A stretch of 64,000 nucleotides of DNA from Terrirubrum flagellatum (GTDB lineage: Bacteria; Pseudomonadota; Alphaproteobacteria; Rhizobiales; Beijerinckiaceae): positions 1,736,001-1,800,000 of the forward strand of contig NZ_CP091851.1 of NCBI RefSeq assembly GCF_022059845.1, in the 5' to 3' direction. The notes under the pieces are model-generated. The model searched no databases, was not told where the DNA came from, and worked only from the letters and a program-made list of their open reading frames with translations. The position numbers and the translations under genes are program-made. Position 1 is the stretch's first letter. Each line of letters starts with the position of its first letter. This document shows, piece by piece, positions 18,761-27,524 of this stretch.

Positions 18761-20083
18761 ATGCGTCTGACCCGATATTTCCTGCCGATCCTGCGCGAGA
18801 CTCCCAAGGAGGCGGAGATCGTCTCGCATCGGCTGATGCTGCGCGCGGGCATGATCCGACAGCAGGCGGCGGGCAGCTATTCCTGGCTGCCGCTCGGCCT
18901 GCGCGTGCTCGACAAGATCAACCGCGTGATCCGCGAAGAGCAGAATCGTTCGGGCGCGATCGAGCTTCTGATGCCGACGATTCAGTCCGCCGATCTCTGG
19001 CGCGAGTCGGGCCGCTATGAAGCTTATGGCAAGGAGATGCTGCGCATCCGCGATCGCCATGATCGCGAGATGCTGTACGGGCCGACCAACGAGGAGATGA
19101 TCACCGACATCCTGCGGGCCTATGTGAAGAGCTACAAGGATCTGCCGCTCAATCTCTATCATATCCAGTGGAAGTTCCGGGACGAGGTGAGGCCGCGCTT
19201 CGGTGTGATGCGCTCGCGCGAATTCCTGATGAAGGACGCCTATTCCTTCGATCTCGATCAGGCCGGCGCGCGCCACTCCTACAACAAGATGTTCATCGCC
19301 TATCTCCGGACCTTCGCGCGTCTCGGTCTGAAGGCGATTCCCATGCGCGCCGACACCGGCCCGATCGGCGGCGATCTGAGCCACGAATTCATCATCCTCG
19401 CCTCGACCGGCGAGAGCGAAGTCTTCTGCCATAAGGATTATCTCGATTTCGGGACGCCCGCCGAGGATACGCCGTTCGATGAGATCGGCCGCGTGCAGGA
19501 GATCGTCGACAAATGGACGTCGCTCTACGCCGCGACATCGGAGATGCATGACGAAGCGGCGTTCAATGCGATCCCCGAGGACCGTCGCGCCTCGGCGCGC
19601 GGCATCGAGGTCGGTCATATTTTCTACTTCGGCACGAAGTATTCCGAGCCGATGAAAGCCAACGTCGCGACGCCCGACGGTCAGCAGGTTCCGATCCATG
19701 GCGGCTCCTACGGCATTGGTCCGTCGCGTCTGACCGCGGCGCTCATCGAGGCGAGCCATGACGACGCCGGCATCATCTGGCCAGACGCGGCGGCGCCTTT
19801 CTCGGTTGCGTTGCTCAACCTGAAGCAGGGCGATTCCGCCACCGACGGCGCCTGCGCCAGCCTCTACCAATCGCTGACGGCGAAGGGGTTCGACGTGCTC
19901 TATGACGATCGCGACGAGCGGCCGGGCGCGAAGTTCGCGACCGCTGATCTCATCGGCATTCCCTGGCAGATCATGGTCGGCCCGCGCGGGCTCGCCGACG
20001 GCAAGGTCGAGATCAAGCGGCGCGCCACCGGCGAACGCACGCTGGTTCCGCTCGCCGACGCCGTCGCGGCGATCTCGATCTAA
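18761..20083 (+). CDS. proS: Prolyl-tRNA synthetase (short form without editing insertion)
   Basis: Charges tRNA-Pro. At 440 residues this is the short alphaproteobacterial form: motif 2 ([10 protein letters not shown]) is followed by the catalytic domain without the ~180-residue editing domain of the E. coli enzyme. Motif 3 is at Gly-Ile-Gly-Pro-Ser-Arg-Leu-Thr, and the C-terminal anticodon-binding domain includes Asp-Asp-Arg-Asp-Glu-Arg-Pro-Gly. Editing of mischarged Ala-tRNA-Pro would need a separate protein, not seen here. The stop abuts the next start directly. Confidence 0.97.
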   Translation: MRLTRYFLPILRETPKEAEIVSHRLMLRAGMIRQQAAGSYSWLPLGLRVLDKINRVIREEQNRSGAIELLMPTIQSADLWRESGRYEAYGKEMLRIRDRHDREMLYGPTNEEMITDILRAYVKSYKDLPLNLYHIQWKFRDEVRPRFGVMRSREFLMKDAYSFDLDQAGARHSYNKMFIAYLRTFARLGLKAIPMRADTGPIGGDLSHEFIILASTGESEVFCHKDYLDFGTPAEDTPFDEIGRVQEIVDKWTSLYAATSEMHDEAAFNAIPEDRRASARGIEVGHIFYFGTKYSEPMKANVATPDGQQVPIHGGSYGIGPSRLTAALIEASHDDAGIIWPDAAAPFSVALLNLKQGDSATDGACASLYQSLTAKGFDVLYDDRDERPGAKFATADLIGIPWQIMVGPRGLADGKVEIKRRATGERTLVPLADAVAAISI

Positions 20084-21364
20084 ATGGCTCAGGCCGCCGC
20101 GCCGCTCGACACGCGCGCTTTCGCGCCGTTCGAGCTTGTCTTCGCCGGCCGCTATCTGCGCGCGCGCCGGCAGGGCGGATCGCTGTCGGTCGTCGCGCTG
20201 TTCTCGTTCATAGGGATCATGCTGGGCGTCGCGACGCTGATCGTCGTGCTCTCCGTCATGAACGGATTCCGCAAGGAGCTTCTGTCGAAGATCATCGGCG
20301 TCAACGGCCACGCCTTCGTGACGCCTATCGACCGCCCGCTCACCGATTATTCCGAAGTCGCGGCGCGATTGTCGAAGACGCCGGGCGTCACGCTCGCCTT
20401 GCCCGTGGTCGAGGGACAGGCTTTCGCCTCAGGGGTGAGCCAGGGCGGCAGCGGCGTCTATGCGCGCGGCGTGCGCGAGCAGGACATCGTCCGCATACCC
20501 TATATCGCCAATAATGTGCGCAGCGGATCGTTGGCGAATTTCGATGCGGAGAAGGGCGTCGCGATCGGGCGGCGTCTCGCCGACCAGCTTGGCCTCTATG
20601 TCGGGGATTCGCTGACTCTCATCAGCCCGCGCGGAACCTCGACGCCGTTCGGCGTCGCTCCGCGCGTGAAATCCTATCCCGTCGTCGCGATCTTCGAGAT
20701 CGGCATGTCGGAGTATGACACGCTGCTGCTGTTCATGCCGTTCGAGGAGGCGCAGACCTTCTTCAACCGCGACGACGACGCGTCCTCGATCGAGATCTAT
20801 GTCGATGATCCCGATCGCATGGACCGCTATCGTCCCGTCATCGAAGAGGCGATCGGCCGGCCCGGCGTCGTCGCCGACTGGCGCCAGCGCAACCGCAGCT
20901 ATTTCTCGGCGCTCGAAGTCGAGCGCAATGTGATGTTCCTGATCCTGACGCTGATCGTGCTGGTCGCAACGCTCAATGTTATTTCAGGGTTGATCATCCT
21001 CGTGCGCGACAAGGCGCAGGACATCGCGGTGCTGCGTACGATGGGCGCGACGCGCGGCGCGATCCTGCGGATTTTCCTCATGACCGGTTGCGCGATCGGC
21101 GCCGCCGGCACCTTCGCGGGCTTTCTTCTCGGCGTCGTCTTCTGCTGGCGCATCCAGGCGATCCAGCGCTTCCTGTCCTGGGTGACGGGCACGCAATTAT
21201 GGGACCCGACAGTCCGATTTCTCACGGAGATTCCGGCGGAGATGAATCCGCGCGAGATCGCAGCCGTCGTTGTCGTGACGATGGTGCTGTCGTTGCTCGC
21301 GACGCTTTATCCCTCATGGAAGGCCGCGAAGACGGACCCGGTCGAGGCGCTGCGTTATGGCTGA
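20084..21364 (+). CDS. lolC: Lipoprotein-releasing ABC transporter permease LolC/LolE
   Basis: A 426-residue permease that, with LolD, extracts lipoproteins from the inner membrane for transfer to LolA. The MacB/FtsX-type layout is clear: one N-terminal helix near residues 40-62, a large periplasmic domain, and three C-terminal helices from about residue 285. As in most alphaproteobacteria there is only one LolC/E-type gene, so a homodimer is inferred. The ATG begins immediately after the proS stop codon, and the stop overlaps lolD by eight bases. Confidence 0.94.
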   Translation: MAQAAAPLDTRAFAPFELVFAGRYLRARRQGGSLSVVALFSFIGIMLGVATLIVVLSVMNGFRKELLSKIIGVNGHAFVTPIDRPLTDYSEVAARLSKTPGVTLALPVVEGQAFASGVSQGGSGVYARGVREQDIVRIPYIANNVRSGSLANFDAEKGVAIGRRLADQLGLYVGDSLTLISPRGTSTPFGVAPRVKSYPVVAIFEIGMSEYDTLLLFMPFEEAQTFFNRDDDASSIEIYVDDPDRMDRYRPVIEEAIGRPGVVADWRQRNRSYFSALEVERNVMFLILTLIVLVATLNVISGLIILVRDKAQDIAVLRTMGATRGAILRIFLMTGCAIGAAGTFAGFLLGVVFCWRIQAIQRFLSWVTGTQLWDPTVRFLTEIPAEMNPREIAAVVVVTMVLSLLATLYPSWKAAKTDPVEALRYG

Positions 21365-22085
21365 CGCCGGTCCGCAGCAATCGCCATCGGCGGCGCAGAA
21401 GCAGGCCGAGCCGGCGCTGTTCCTGTCGCAGGTCGCGCGCCGCTATCGCGAAGGCGAGGGCTCGCTTGAAATCCTGAGAGGCGCCGATCTCGCGCTCTGG
21501 CCCGGCGAAGCGGTGGCGCTGGTTGCGCCGTCGGGCGCGGGCAAATCAACGCTGCTGCATGTGGCGGGGCTGCTCGACAAGCCTGATGAAGGCGAGGTCT
21601 TCGTCGGCGGCGCGCCGACAGTCGCGCTCGATGACGCCAGGCGCACCGCGATGCGCCGCCACGACATCGGCTTTGTCTATCAGTTTCATCACCTGCTGCC
21701 GGAATTCACCGCGCTCGAAAATGTCGCGATCCCGCAGATGATTGCGGGCCTGAGCCAAAGGCAGGCGGACGCGCGCGCCAAGGAACTGCTCGACTATCTC
21801 GGGCTCGGCAAGCGCCTCACCCATCGCCCCGCGGAACTGTCGGGCGGCGAGCAGCAGCGCGTCGCGCTCGCGCGCGCCGTCGCCAACGCGCCGCGCGTGC
21901 TGCTGGCGGACGAGCCGACAGGCAATCTCGATCCCAAGACCGCGGACCATGTGTTCGTGACGCTTGTCGAACTCGCGCGCGCCACCAATCTCGCGGCGCT
22001 GATCGCGACCCACAACATGGATTTCGCGGCGCGGCTCGACCGCCGCATCACGATCGAGAACGGACTGACGGTCGAGATGGCGTAA
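21357..22085 (+). CDS. lolD: Lipoprotein-releasing system ATP-binding protein LolD
   Basis: The ATPase partner of the preceding permease, 242 residues. It has a Walker A, Pro-Ser-Gly-Ala-Gly-Lys-Ser-Thr; the ABC signature Leu-Ser-Gly-Gly-Glu-Gln-Gln-Arg; and a Walker B ending [10 protein letters not shown], all in the expected order. The start overlaps the permease gene by eight bases. The 3' end overlaps the convergent regulator gene by 38 bases. Confidence 0.95.
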   Translation: MADAGPQQSPSAAQKQAEPALFLSQVARRYREGEGSLEILRGADLALWPGEAVALVAPSGAGKSTLLHVAGLLDKPDEGEVFVGGAPTVALDDARRTAMRRHDIGFVYQFHHLLPEFTALENVAIPQMIAGLSQRQADARAKELLDYLGLGKRLTHRPAELSGGEQQRVALARAVANAPRVLLADEPTGNLDPKTADHVFVTLVELARATNLAALIATHNMDFAARLDRRITIENGLTVEMA

Positions 22086-22884
22086 GCGGCGCCTTCGCCC
22101 AACTCCGGAAAATCTCGGCCGTCGCTTCGTCCATCGGGAAGAAGCATTCGATCCGCAAGCCTTGCAAAGTGATATCCTGCGGCGTGCCAAGCGTCGCGAT
22201 GGTGGTGAAGAGACGCAGCGACGCATCGCGCTTGCGAAAGTGCATCGCGAGCACCGGGCTTGAATCGCTCCGGATCGAGTCTTGATCGAGCGCGGCGCGA
22301 ACGCCCTTGTAGCTCAGCAATCGATCGAGCAGCGCCGTCATCTCGGGCGCTTCGTCCGCCGCGGCGTCCGCCTCGACGCTGCGGATGAAATGACGCACGA
22401 CCTGCGGCCAGTTCACGAGATGCGGCCGCAGGACATCGGGCGCGACAAGCGCGTCGGCGAGATTAATGGCGGTTCCCGGCGCGATCGGGCCGACAAGGAA
22501 TTCGACCATTCGCACGGCCGCTCCGTTGCTCTTGAGCAGATTCCAGCAGCGATCGACGACAAGGGCGGGATAAGGCTCCTGCTGCGCCAGCATATAGTCG
22601 AGGGCGCCTGCGATCTGCGCCATGTCCGGGGATGCGAGATCGCGTTCGCGCCATTCCGGCGCGAAGCCCGCGGCAAGCAGCAAGGCGTTGTACGGTCTGA
22701 GCGGAAGATCGAGCGCTTGCGCCAGCCGATCAATCATCTCGCGGCTCGGCGCCGCGCGCTCAAGCTCGAGAAAGCTCAAATGCTTCTGTGAGATTCCAGC
22801 GCGCGCGGCGAGCGCGAGTTGCGAGAGCGAGCGGCGCTCTCGCCACCATCTGAGCTTTGCCGCGAAATTCGTCTCATGCGTCAT
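22048..22884 (-). CDS. XRE-family regulator with MmyB-like ligand-binding domain
   Basis: A 278-residue transcription factor. Residues 1-70 form a Cro/C1 helix-turn-helix containing [16 protein letters not shown]. The rest resembles the MmyB-like PAS-type ligand domain, with Tyr-Pro-Ala-Leu-Val-Val-Asp-Arg and a C-terminal Met-His-Phe-Arg-Lys-Arg. The ATG at 22884 is preceded by AAAGGTG; an upstream extension to 22926 has no domain. It is divergent from the LysE-type exporter with an 83-base gap, so it probably controls that gene, itself, or both. The ligand is unknown. Confidence 0.88.
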   Translation of the reverse strand: MTHETNFAAKLRWWRERRSLSQLALAARAGISQKHLSFLELERAAPSREMIDRLAQALDLPLRPYNALLLAAGFAPEWRERDLASPDMAQIAGALDYMLAQQEPYPALVVDRCWNLLKSNGAAVRMVEFLVGPIAPGTAINLADALVAPDVLRPHLVNWPQVVRHFIRSVEADAAADEAPEMTALLDRLLSYKGVRAALDQDSIRSDSSPVLAMHFRKRDASLRLFTTIATLGTPQDITLQGLRIECFFPMDEATAEIFRSWAKAPLTPSRPSVRSRS

Positions 22885-22967
22885 GAGCACCTTTGAGGTA
22901 GTTGCGGCGCTGCGTTCGGGCCGCATGCTGCCACGACTGATGAGCGACGGACAGGGGACGTTTTGAG

Positions 22968-23567
22968 ATGAATGGCGGCGTGATGCTCGGTCCCTTGATC
23001 CTGTTCGCAGCGGCGATGTGCCTGACGCCAGGACCGAACGTCGTCATGGTCACGGCGTCGGCTGCGACGTTCGGCTTTCGCCGCGCGATCCCGCATATTC
23101 TTGGCGTCACATTTGGCTTCGCCGTGATCGTCATGGCCGCTGGCCTCGGTGTCGCCAGCCTTCTTCATGCGGAGCCGCGTCTGCATGCGCTGCTGAAATA
23201 TGCTGGCGCCGCTTATCTGCTTTATCTTGCCTGGCGCATCGCGCGCGCTGACGCGGCTAGCGGCGACAAAGCGCGGGGCAGGCCGATCAATTTCGTCGAA
23301 GCAACGCTTTTCCAATGGGTCAATCCCAAGGGGTGGATGACGGCCATTGGCGCCCTTGCGACCTACACGACGGTTGGCGGCGACGCTATACGCGAGACGT
23401 CGCTGATCACGAGCGTGCTTGTTGCGGCCTGCTTTGCATCGGCCGCGTTCTGGGGCGGATTTGGCGCGGCGATCGCGCAGCTCCTCGGTGATCCATGCGC
23501 TCACAGGATATTCAACTGGTCGATGGCCAGCTTGCTCGTGCTGTCGCTTATCCCGGTGTTCTGGTGA
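22968..23567 (+). CDS. LysE/RhtB family exporter
   Basis: A 199-residue inner-membrane carrier of the LysE superfamily, which exports amino acids or related small molecules. The N-terminal family pattern Cys-Leu-Thr-Pro-Gly-Pro-Asn-Val-Val is present in helix 1, and Phe-Gln-Trp-Val-Asn-Pro-Lys-Gly-Trp lies after the middle hydrophilic loop. Five to six helices are apparent. The divergent MmyB-like regulator is its probable controller. The substrate cannot be read from the sequence. Confidence 0.9.
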   Translation: MNGGVMLGPLILFAAAMCLTPGPNVVMVTASAATFGFRRAIPHILGVTFGFAVIVMAAGLGVASLLHAEPRLHALLKYAGAAYLLYLAWRIARADAASGDKARGRPINFVEATLFQWVNPKGWMTAIGALATYTTVGGDAIRETSLITSVLVAACFASAAFWGGFGAAIAQLLGDPCAHRIFNWSMASLLVLSLIPVFW

Positions 23568-23642
23568 CGTCGCCGCGCTTTTCTCTGCGCCGCGTGCTTC
23601 GCCTGGCTTGTCTTCCGGAGACTGGCGGCGATGAGGCCGCCT

Positions 23643-24071
23643 TCATAAAGCGATGCGCGCCTTCATCGCGCGCGCGATCGCCGCGAAATCCTGCTCGGAA
23701 ATCTCGAACAACCCAAATCGCAACTGATAACCCCAGTTCGATTTGCCTTTCGTGAATTCGAGCTCCTCGAGCAGCGGCTTGATCGGCGCTTCCTCCGCCC
23801 CAGCCCAGTCGACGTCGCGGCGAAACGGCTCGAAGCCGCCGCCCATCTCGCCGCGATAGGGCTCGCGATCCCGAACCGTTCCGATCGCCGTGAACGCTTG
23901 CAGGCGATCCTCGCCGCGCAGCGTCACGGTCGGCGAGTAATAGACGATGCCGTCGCCGGGACGGACGCGCCGGAGCGGCGCGGCCTTCCCGTGATTCACC
24001 TGCATGAAGCCCTGCGCGCGCCCGATCCGGACATGCGCGGCCGACGCGACGCCGATCCAGAACCTTGTCAT
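23643..24071 (-). CDS. EVE domain protein
   Basis: A 142-residue protein made almost entirely of an EVE domain, a PUA-like fold thought to bind modified bases in nucleic acids. Family features include the N-terminal Trp-Ile-Gly-Val-Ala-Ser, Phe-Met-Gln-Val-Asn-His-Gly-Lys, Asp-Gly-Ile-Val-Tyr-Tyr-Ser-Pro and the late Trp-Gly-Tyr-Gln-Leu-Arg-Phe-Gly. It follows the VOC gene by nine bases and is probably the last gene of a three-gene unit headed by the WYL regulator. No restriction enzyme is fused or adjacent. Confidence 0.88.
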   Translation of the reverse strand: MTRFWIGVASAAHVRIGRAQGFMQVNHGKAAPLRRVRPGDGIVYYSPTVTLRGEDRLQAFTAIGTVRDREPYRGEMGGGFEPFRRDVDWAGAEEAPIKPLLEELEFTKGKSNWGYQLRFGLFEISEQDFAAIARAMKARIAL

Positions 24072-24080
24072 CGCGACCTC

Positions 24081-24452
24081 TCATCCCTGGGGAGCGGAGA
24101 AGACGCGCAGCCGATGACCGTCAGGGTCGAGCGCGACGAAGGTGCGGCCGAAATCCATGTCGGTCGGCTGCTGCAGCATCGAGACGCCGCGCGCCTTCCA
24201 GTTCGAGAACGTCGCGTCGACAGCCCCCGCGTCCGCGACGGTGAGGCCAAGCTCCCCGCCACCGGCCAGAGCGGCCGGCCTGGGCTCGGCCGTATGGCGC
24301 GACCAGAGGCCGAGCATCAGGCCGGACTCGAGGGCGAACATCGCGAAGGTCGGCGAGGATTCGACCGGCGGCCGGTCGAACAGGCCGGCGTAGAAATCGG
24401 CGCTGGCCTTGGGGCTGTCGACAAAGAGCAGCAGGAAATTCGGGTTTGGCAT
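24081..24452 (-). CDS. VOC superfamily protein (glyoxalase/bleomycin-resistance fold)
   Basis: A 123-residue vicinal oxygen chelate protein with two beta-alpha-beta-beta-beta units. The start has the typical Leu-Leu-Phe-Val-Asp-Ser-Pro-x-Ala-Ser-Ala-Asp-Phe-Tyr, and the C-terminal unit ends Phe-Val-Ala-Leu-Asp-Pro-Asp-Gly-His-Arg-Leu. Members act as lyases, dioxygenases or binding proteins, so the activity is not predictable. It sits between the WYL regulator (61-base gap) and the EVE gene (nine-base gap). Confidence 0.85.
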   Translation of the reverse strand: MPNPNFLLLFVDSPKASADFYAGLFDRPPVESSPTFAMFALESGLMLGLWSRHTAEPRPAALAGGGELGLTVADAGAVDATFSNWKARGVSMLQQPTDMDFGRTFVALDPDGHRLRVFSAPQG

Positions 24453-24513
24453 TTCGGATCTCCTTCGTTGATGAAGAGACCCTACGCGCCGCTGCTGTCA
24501 GATTCTGGCAGCA

Positions 24514-25209
24514 TCAATCCGGAGGCGGCGGGATGTTCTCGGCTTCGCGCCATTCCTTCAGCAACGCCTGCCGCCGGCGGGGATAGCGGATGTCGGTCGC
24601 TTCAAGGATATTTATCCGGTCGGCGCGGAAATTGCGGAAACCCTGCCGCAATTCGCACCAGGCGACGACCACGCGCACGCGATCGAAATAGCCAAGCGCG
24701 AAAGGCCAGATCGCCCGTTCCGTCGGCGCGCCGTCGCGGTCGCGATAGCTGATCCGGAGCTTGCGCTCGGAGCGGATCGACTTGCGGACGACAGCGAGGT
24801 CAACGCTGTCGGGGACGAGGCGCTCTCCGGGACCGACGAGCAGCGTTGACGCGTCGAGGTCGGCGCGCAGATCGGGCGGCAGCACGGCCGCGATCTTCGC
24901 CAGCGCGTTGCGGGCCGCGAGACCGAGGCGTTCGTCGGCGCGATCGGCGACCCAGCGCGAGCCGAGCACCAGCGCTTCCAGCTCCTCCTCGGCGAACATG
25001 AGAGGCGGCAGCATGAAGCCGGGCTTCAAGACATAGCCGACGCCGGGCTCGCCTTCGATCCCGGCGCCCTGCGCCTGAAGCGTCGCGATGTCGCGATAAA
25101 GCGTGCGGATGCTGATCCCGAGTTCTTCGGCGAGCGACTGGCCGCTCACCGGACGCCGATGTCGGCGCAGGACCTGCAGCAGATCGAGGAGGCGTTCCGA
25201 TCGCGCCAT
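24514..25209 (-). CDS. HTH/WYL-domain transcriptional regulator (YafY type)
   Basis: A 231-residue regulator with an N-terminal DeoR-like winged helix (Ser-Leu-Ala-Glu-Glu-Leu-Gly-Ile-Ser-Ile-Arg-Thr-Leu-Tyr-Arg-Asp-Ile) and a WYL domain covering residues 130-215. The canonical Trp-Tyr-Leu triad is partly altered: Ile-Trp-Pro-Phe-Ala-Leu is seen instead. WYL domains sense nucleic-acid or nucleotide ligands in studied cases. It heads a unit with the VOC and EVE genes, which it may control. Confidence 0.88.
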   Translation of the reverse strand: MARSERLLDLLQVLRRHRRPVSGQSLAEELGISIRTLYRDIATLQAQGAGIEGEPGVGYVLKPGFMLPPLMFAEEELEALVLGSRWVADRADERLGLAARNALAKIAAVLPPDLRADLDASTLLVGPGERLVPDSVDLAVVRKSIRSERKLRISYRDRDGAPTERAIWPFALGYFDRVRVVVAWCELRQGFRNFRADRINILEATDIRYPRRRQALLKEWREAENIPPPPD

Positions 25210-25282
25210 GACGCGCCTCTCAGATCAGCTCAAAGCAGCGCGCATTCGAATAGAATCGCAGCGCCGCTCCATCTTTTTTGTC

Positions 25283-25330
25283 GCAACGTTTTGCGGAAAA
25301 CCGGTTCCCACTTTTCCGCACGTTGCTCCA
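25283..25330. repeat. Palindromic intergenic repeat, copy 1
   Basis: A hairpin in two steps: outer arms GCAACGT (25283-25289) with ACGTTGC (25320-25326), and inner arms GCGGAAAA (25293-25300) with TTTTCCGC (25312-25319). A related shorter copy with the same central GTTCC-CACTTTT and flanking GTGCTCC core lies at 52661-52701. It sits between the 3' end of opgH and the start of the WYL regulator gene. Confidence 0.75.
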
Positions 25331-25337
25331 GGCGTCC

Positions 25338-27524
25338 TCACGCCGCCTGATGCTCGCTCTGATCGGGCAGGGAGCCGATCAGCGCCAACAGCGCGCGATC
25401 GTTGAGCACGATCATGCGCTCCTGCGGTTTGAGCCAGGACAGCGCTTCCTGCAGCGTATGCGCATCGGTGAGCTTGGCGATGGCGACGGCGCGGTCGGCC
25501 TGAATGTCGCCGCGCTTGCGCGGCGCGCCCTTCGGCAGCATCGCCTCATGCGCCGCCATGAGAGCGCGATCGGCATGGAGCGCCGCCAGCCCGTCGGCAT
25601 CGTCGAATTCGTCGCGAGCGAGCTCGCGCGCCAGCGCGTTGGCGCGAATGACGATCTCGGGCGGATTGCTCTCCTCCGGCGTGCGCAGCAGTCCAAGACG
25701 TCGCAATGCGAGGCCCGCGGTCAATGTGCCGCTGATGAACGACAGTGGAATCGCGAGCACCAGTCCGAGAATTGTCGGCGACATCCAGAGAAACAGCGAG
25801 GTCGAGATCATGAAGGCGGCGATCGCCGTCACGAAGCCAAGCGCCATATGCATGCGATGGCGGCGCACGATGTCCTTGAACGGGATGGTGCCGTCGCCGC
25901 GGCGCTGCGGATTCCAGCCGGAATCGCGTCCAAGCAGAATCTGGAACACCGACTCCGATTGGATGAGCATCATCAGCGGCGCGATCAGCGCCGACAGGAT
26001 GATCTCGATCACGCCCGAAATGAGAAGGCGAAACGAGCCGCCGCAGGTGCGCCTCATGCGGCCGTCGAACATCGTCAGCAATAGCCCGAAAATCTTCGGC
26101 GCAATCAGGATCGCCATCGTCAGTTCGAACAGCGACAGCGCGCGCTCGGGGTCGAACCGCGGCCATGCCGGAAACAGTGTGAATTCCGTCGTGAAATATT
26201 CCGGACGCACATATTGCGTCTGCAGCACCAGCACGACGCCGACGAGCAACTGGCCAAGCCAGAAAGGCGAGGCGAGGTAGGACATGATGCCCGTCGCGAA
26301 ATGCTGCCGCGTCGGCAAGGTCAGCCCCTTCGCGCCGATGACGCGGGAATGCTGGAGATTGCCCTGACACCAGCGGCGATCGCGCACGGCGAGATCGATC
26401 AGAGTCGGCGGGCTTTCCTCGTAGGAGCCCGTCGCGTCCGGCAGCATGTAAACGGTCCAGCCGGCGCGCAGGATCAGCGCCGCCTCAACAAAGTCATGGC
26501 TGAGGATATGACCGCCGAAGGGCGGCTTGCCCGAGAGATCGGGAAGTCCGGCATGGGCGGCGAACGCCTTCACGCGGATGATCGCGTTATGGCCCCAATA
26601 ATTGCCGTCGCGGCCGCTCCACATGGACAGGCCAGTGGCGATGACGGGGCCGTACACCTTCGCGGCGAACTGCTGCAGACGCGCGAACAGGGTGTTGCGG
26701 TTGATGATGAGCGGCAACGACTGGACGATGCCGGAGTCGGGATCGGCCTCCATCGCGCGCGTCAACCTCAATATGCATTCGCCGGTCATCAGGCTGTCGG
26801 CGTCGAGCACGACCATGTGTTCGTAGGCGCCGCCCCAGCGCCGCACGAAATCGGCGATATTGCCGGCCTTGCGATGGGTGTTCTTCGGACGGTGGCGATA
26901 ATAGAAGCGATGATCCTCGCCGAGACGCGCGCGCATGGCGAGGAAGGCGCGCTCTTCCGCGATCCATGCGTCGGGCCGGGTTGAATCCGAGAGCACGAAA
27001 TAATCGAAGGCGTGACCCTGTCCGGTCGCGTCGGCGGATTCGCGGATCGCCTGGAGATTGGCGAACACCCGCGCGGTCTCTTCATTGTAGACCGGCATCA
27101 GGATCGCGGTGCGCTTGCGCAGCGGCTCAGGCGTCGGCTTGCGGAACCAGCGCTGCGCGACCATGCCCGCGCCGCCCGCCAGCGCGCTGGTGAAGGCGAG
27201 CGCGATCCAGGAGAAATTCACGGTGAACAGCGCGACCAGCACATACTGCAGGAAGGTGGTCGAGCCGACCGACACGACCGCGATCATTTCGCGCACGCCA
27301 TAGAGCGTCAGCGCGATCGCGCCGCCGAACACCAGCAGGCGCGTGAGCCAGGGGCGACGGTTCGAAGCCTCCGTGAGATGAGCCCGCTTCTCGCTCCGGC
27401 CCCAATGGCGGAACGATTGCGTCGGCATCGCGAGATGGGCTTCGGGCGGCAGGCCGCTGTCGGGCGCGGGCGCGACCGGCGGCGCCGGAGTTGGCGCATC
27501 CGCGATGGCCAATCTGGCTTCCAT
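25338..27524 (-). CDS. opgH: Glucans biosynthesis glucosyltransferase H
   Basis: A 728-residue polytopic inner-membrane family 2 glycosyltransferase that makes the beta-1,2 backbone of osmoregulated periplasmic glucans from UDP-glucose. Two to three N-terminal helices precede the catalytic domain, which has Val-Leu-Asp-Ala-Asp-Ser and the processive-enzyme motif Arg-Arg-Trp-Cys-Gln-Gly-Asn. Several helices follow. The ATG at 27524 overlaps the opgG stop as ATGA, so this start is preferred over an in-frame one at 27599 inside opgG. Confidence 0.95.
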   Translation of the reverse strand: MEARLAIADAPTPAPPVAPAPDSGLPPEAHLAMPTQSFRHWGRSEKRAHLTEASNRRPWLTRLLVFGGAIALTLYGVREMIAVVSVGSTTFLQYVLVALFTVNFSWIALAFTSALAGGAGMVAQRWFRKPTPEPLRKRTAILMPVYNEETARVFANLQAIRESADATGQGHAFDYFVLSDSTRPDAWIAEERAFLAMRARLGEDHRFYYRHRPKNTHRKAGNIADFVRRWGGAYEHMVVLDADSLMTGECILRLTRAMEADPDSGIVQSLPLIINRNTLFARLQQFAAKVYGPVIATGLSMWSGRDGNYWGHNAIIRVKAFAAHAGLPDLSGKPPFGGHILSHDFVEAALILRAGWTVYMLPDATGSYEESPPTLIDLAVRDRRWCQGNLQHSRVIGAKGLTLPTRQHFATGIMSYLASPFWLGQLLVGVVLVLQTQYVRPEYFTTEFTLFPAWPRFDPERALSLFELTMAILIAPKIFGLLLTMFDGRMRRTCGGSFRLLISGVIEIILSALIAPLMMLIQSESVFQILLGRDSGWNPQRRGDGTIPFKDIVRRHRMHMALGFVTAIAAFMISTSLFLWMSPTILGLVLAIPLSFISGTLTAGLALRRLGLLRTPEESNPPEIVIRANALARELARDEFDDADGLAALHADRALMAAHEAMLPKGAPRKRGDIQADRAVAIAKLTDAHTLQEALSWLKPQERMIVLNDRALLALIGSLPDQSEHQAA

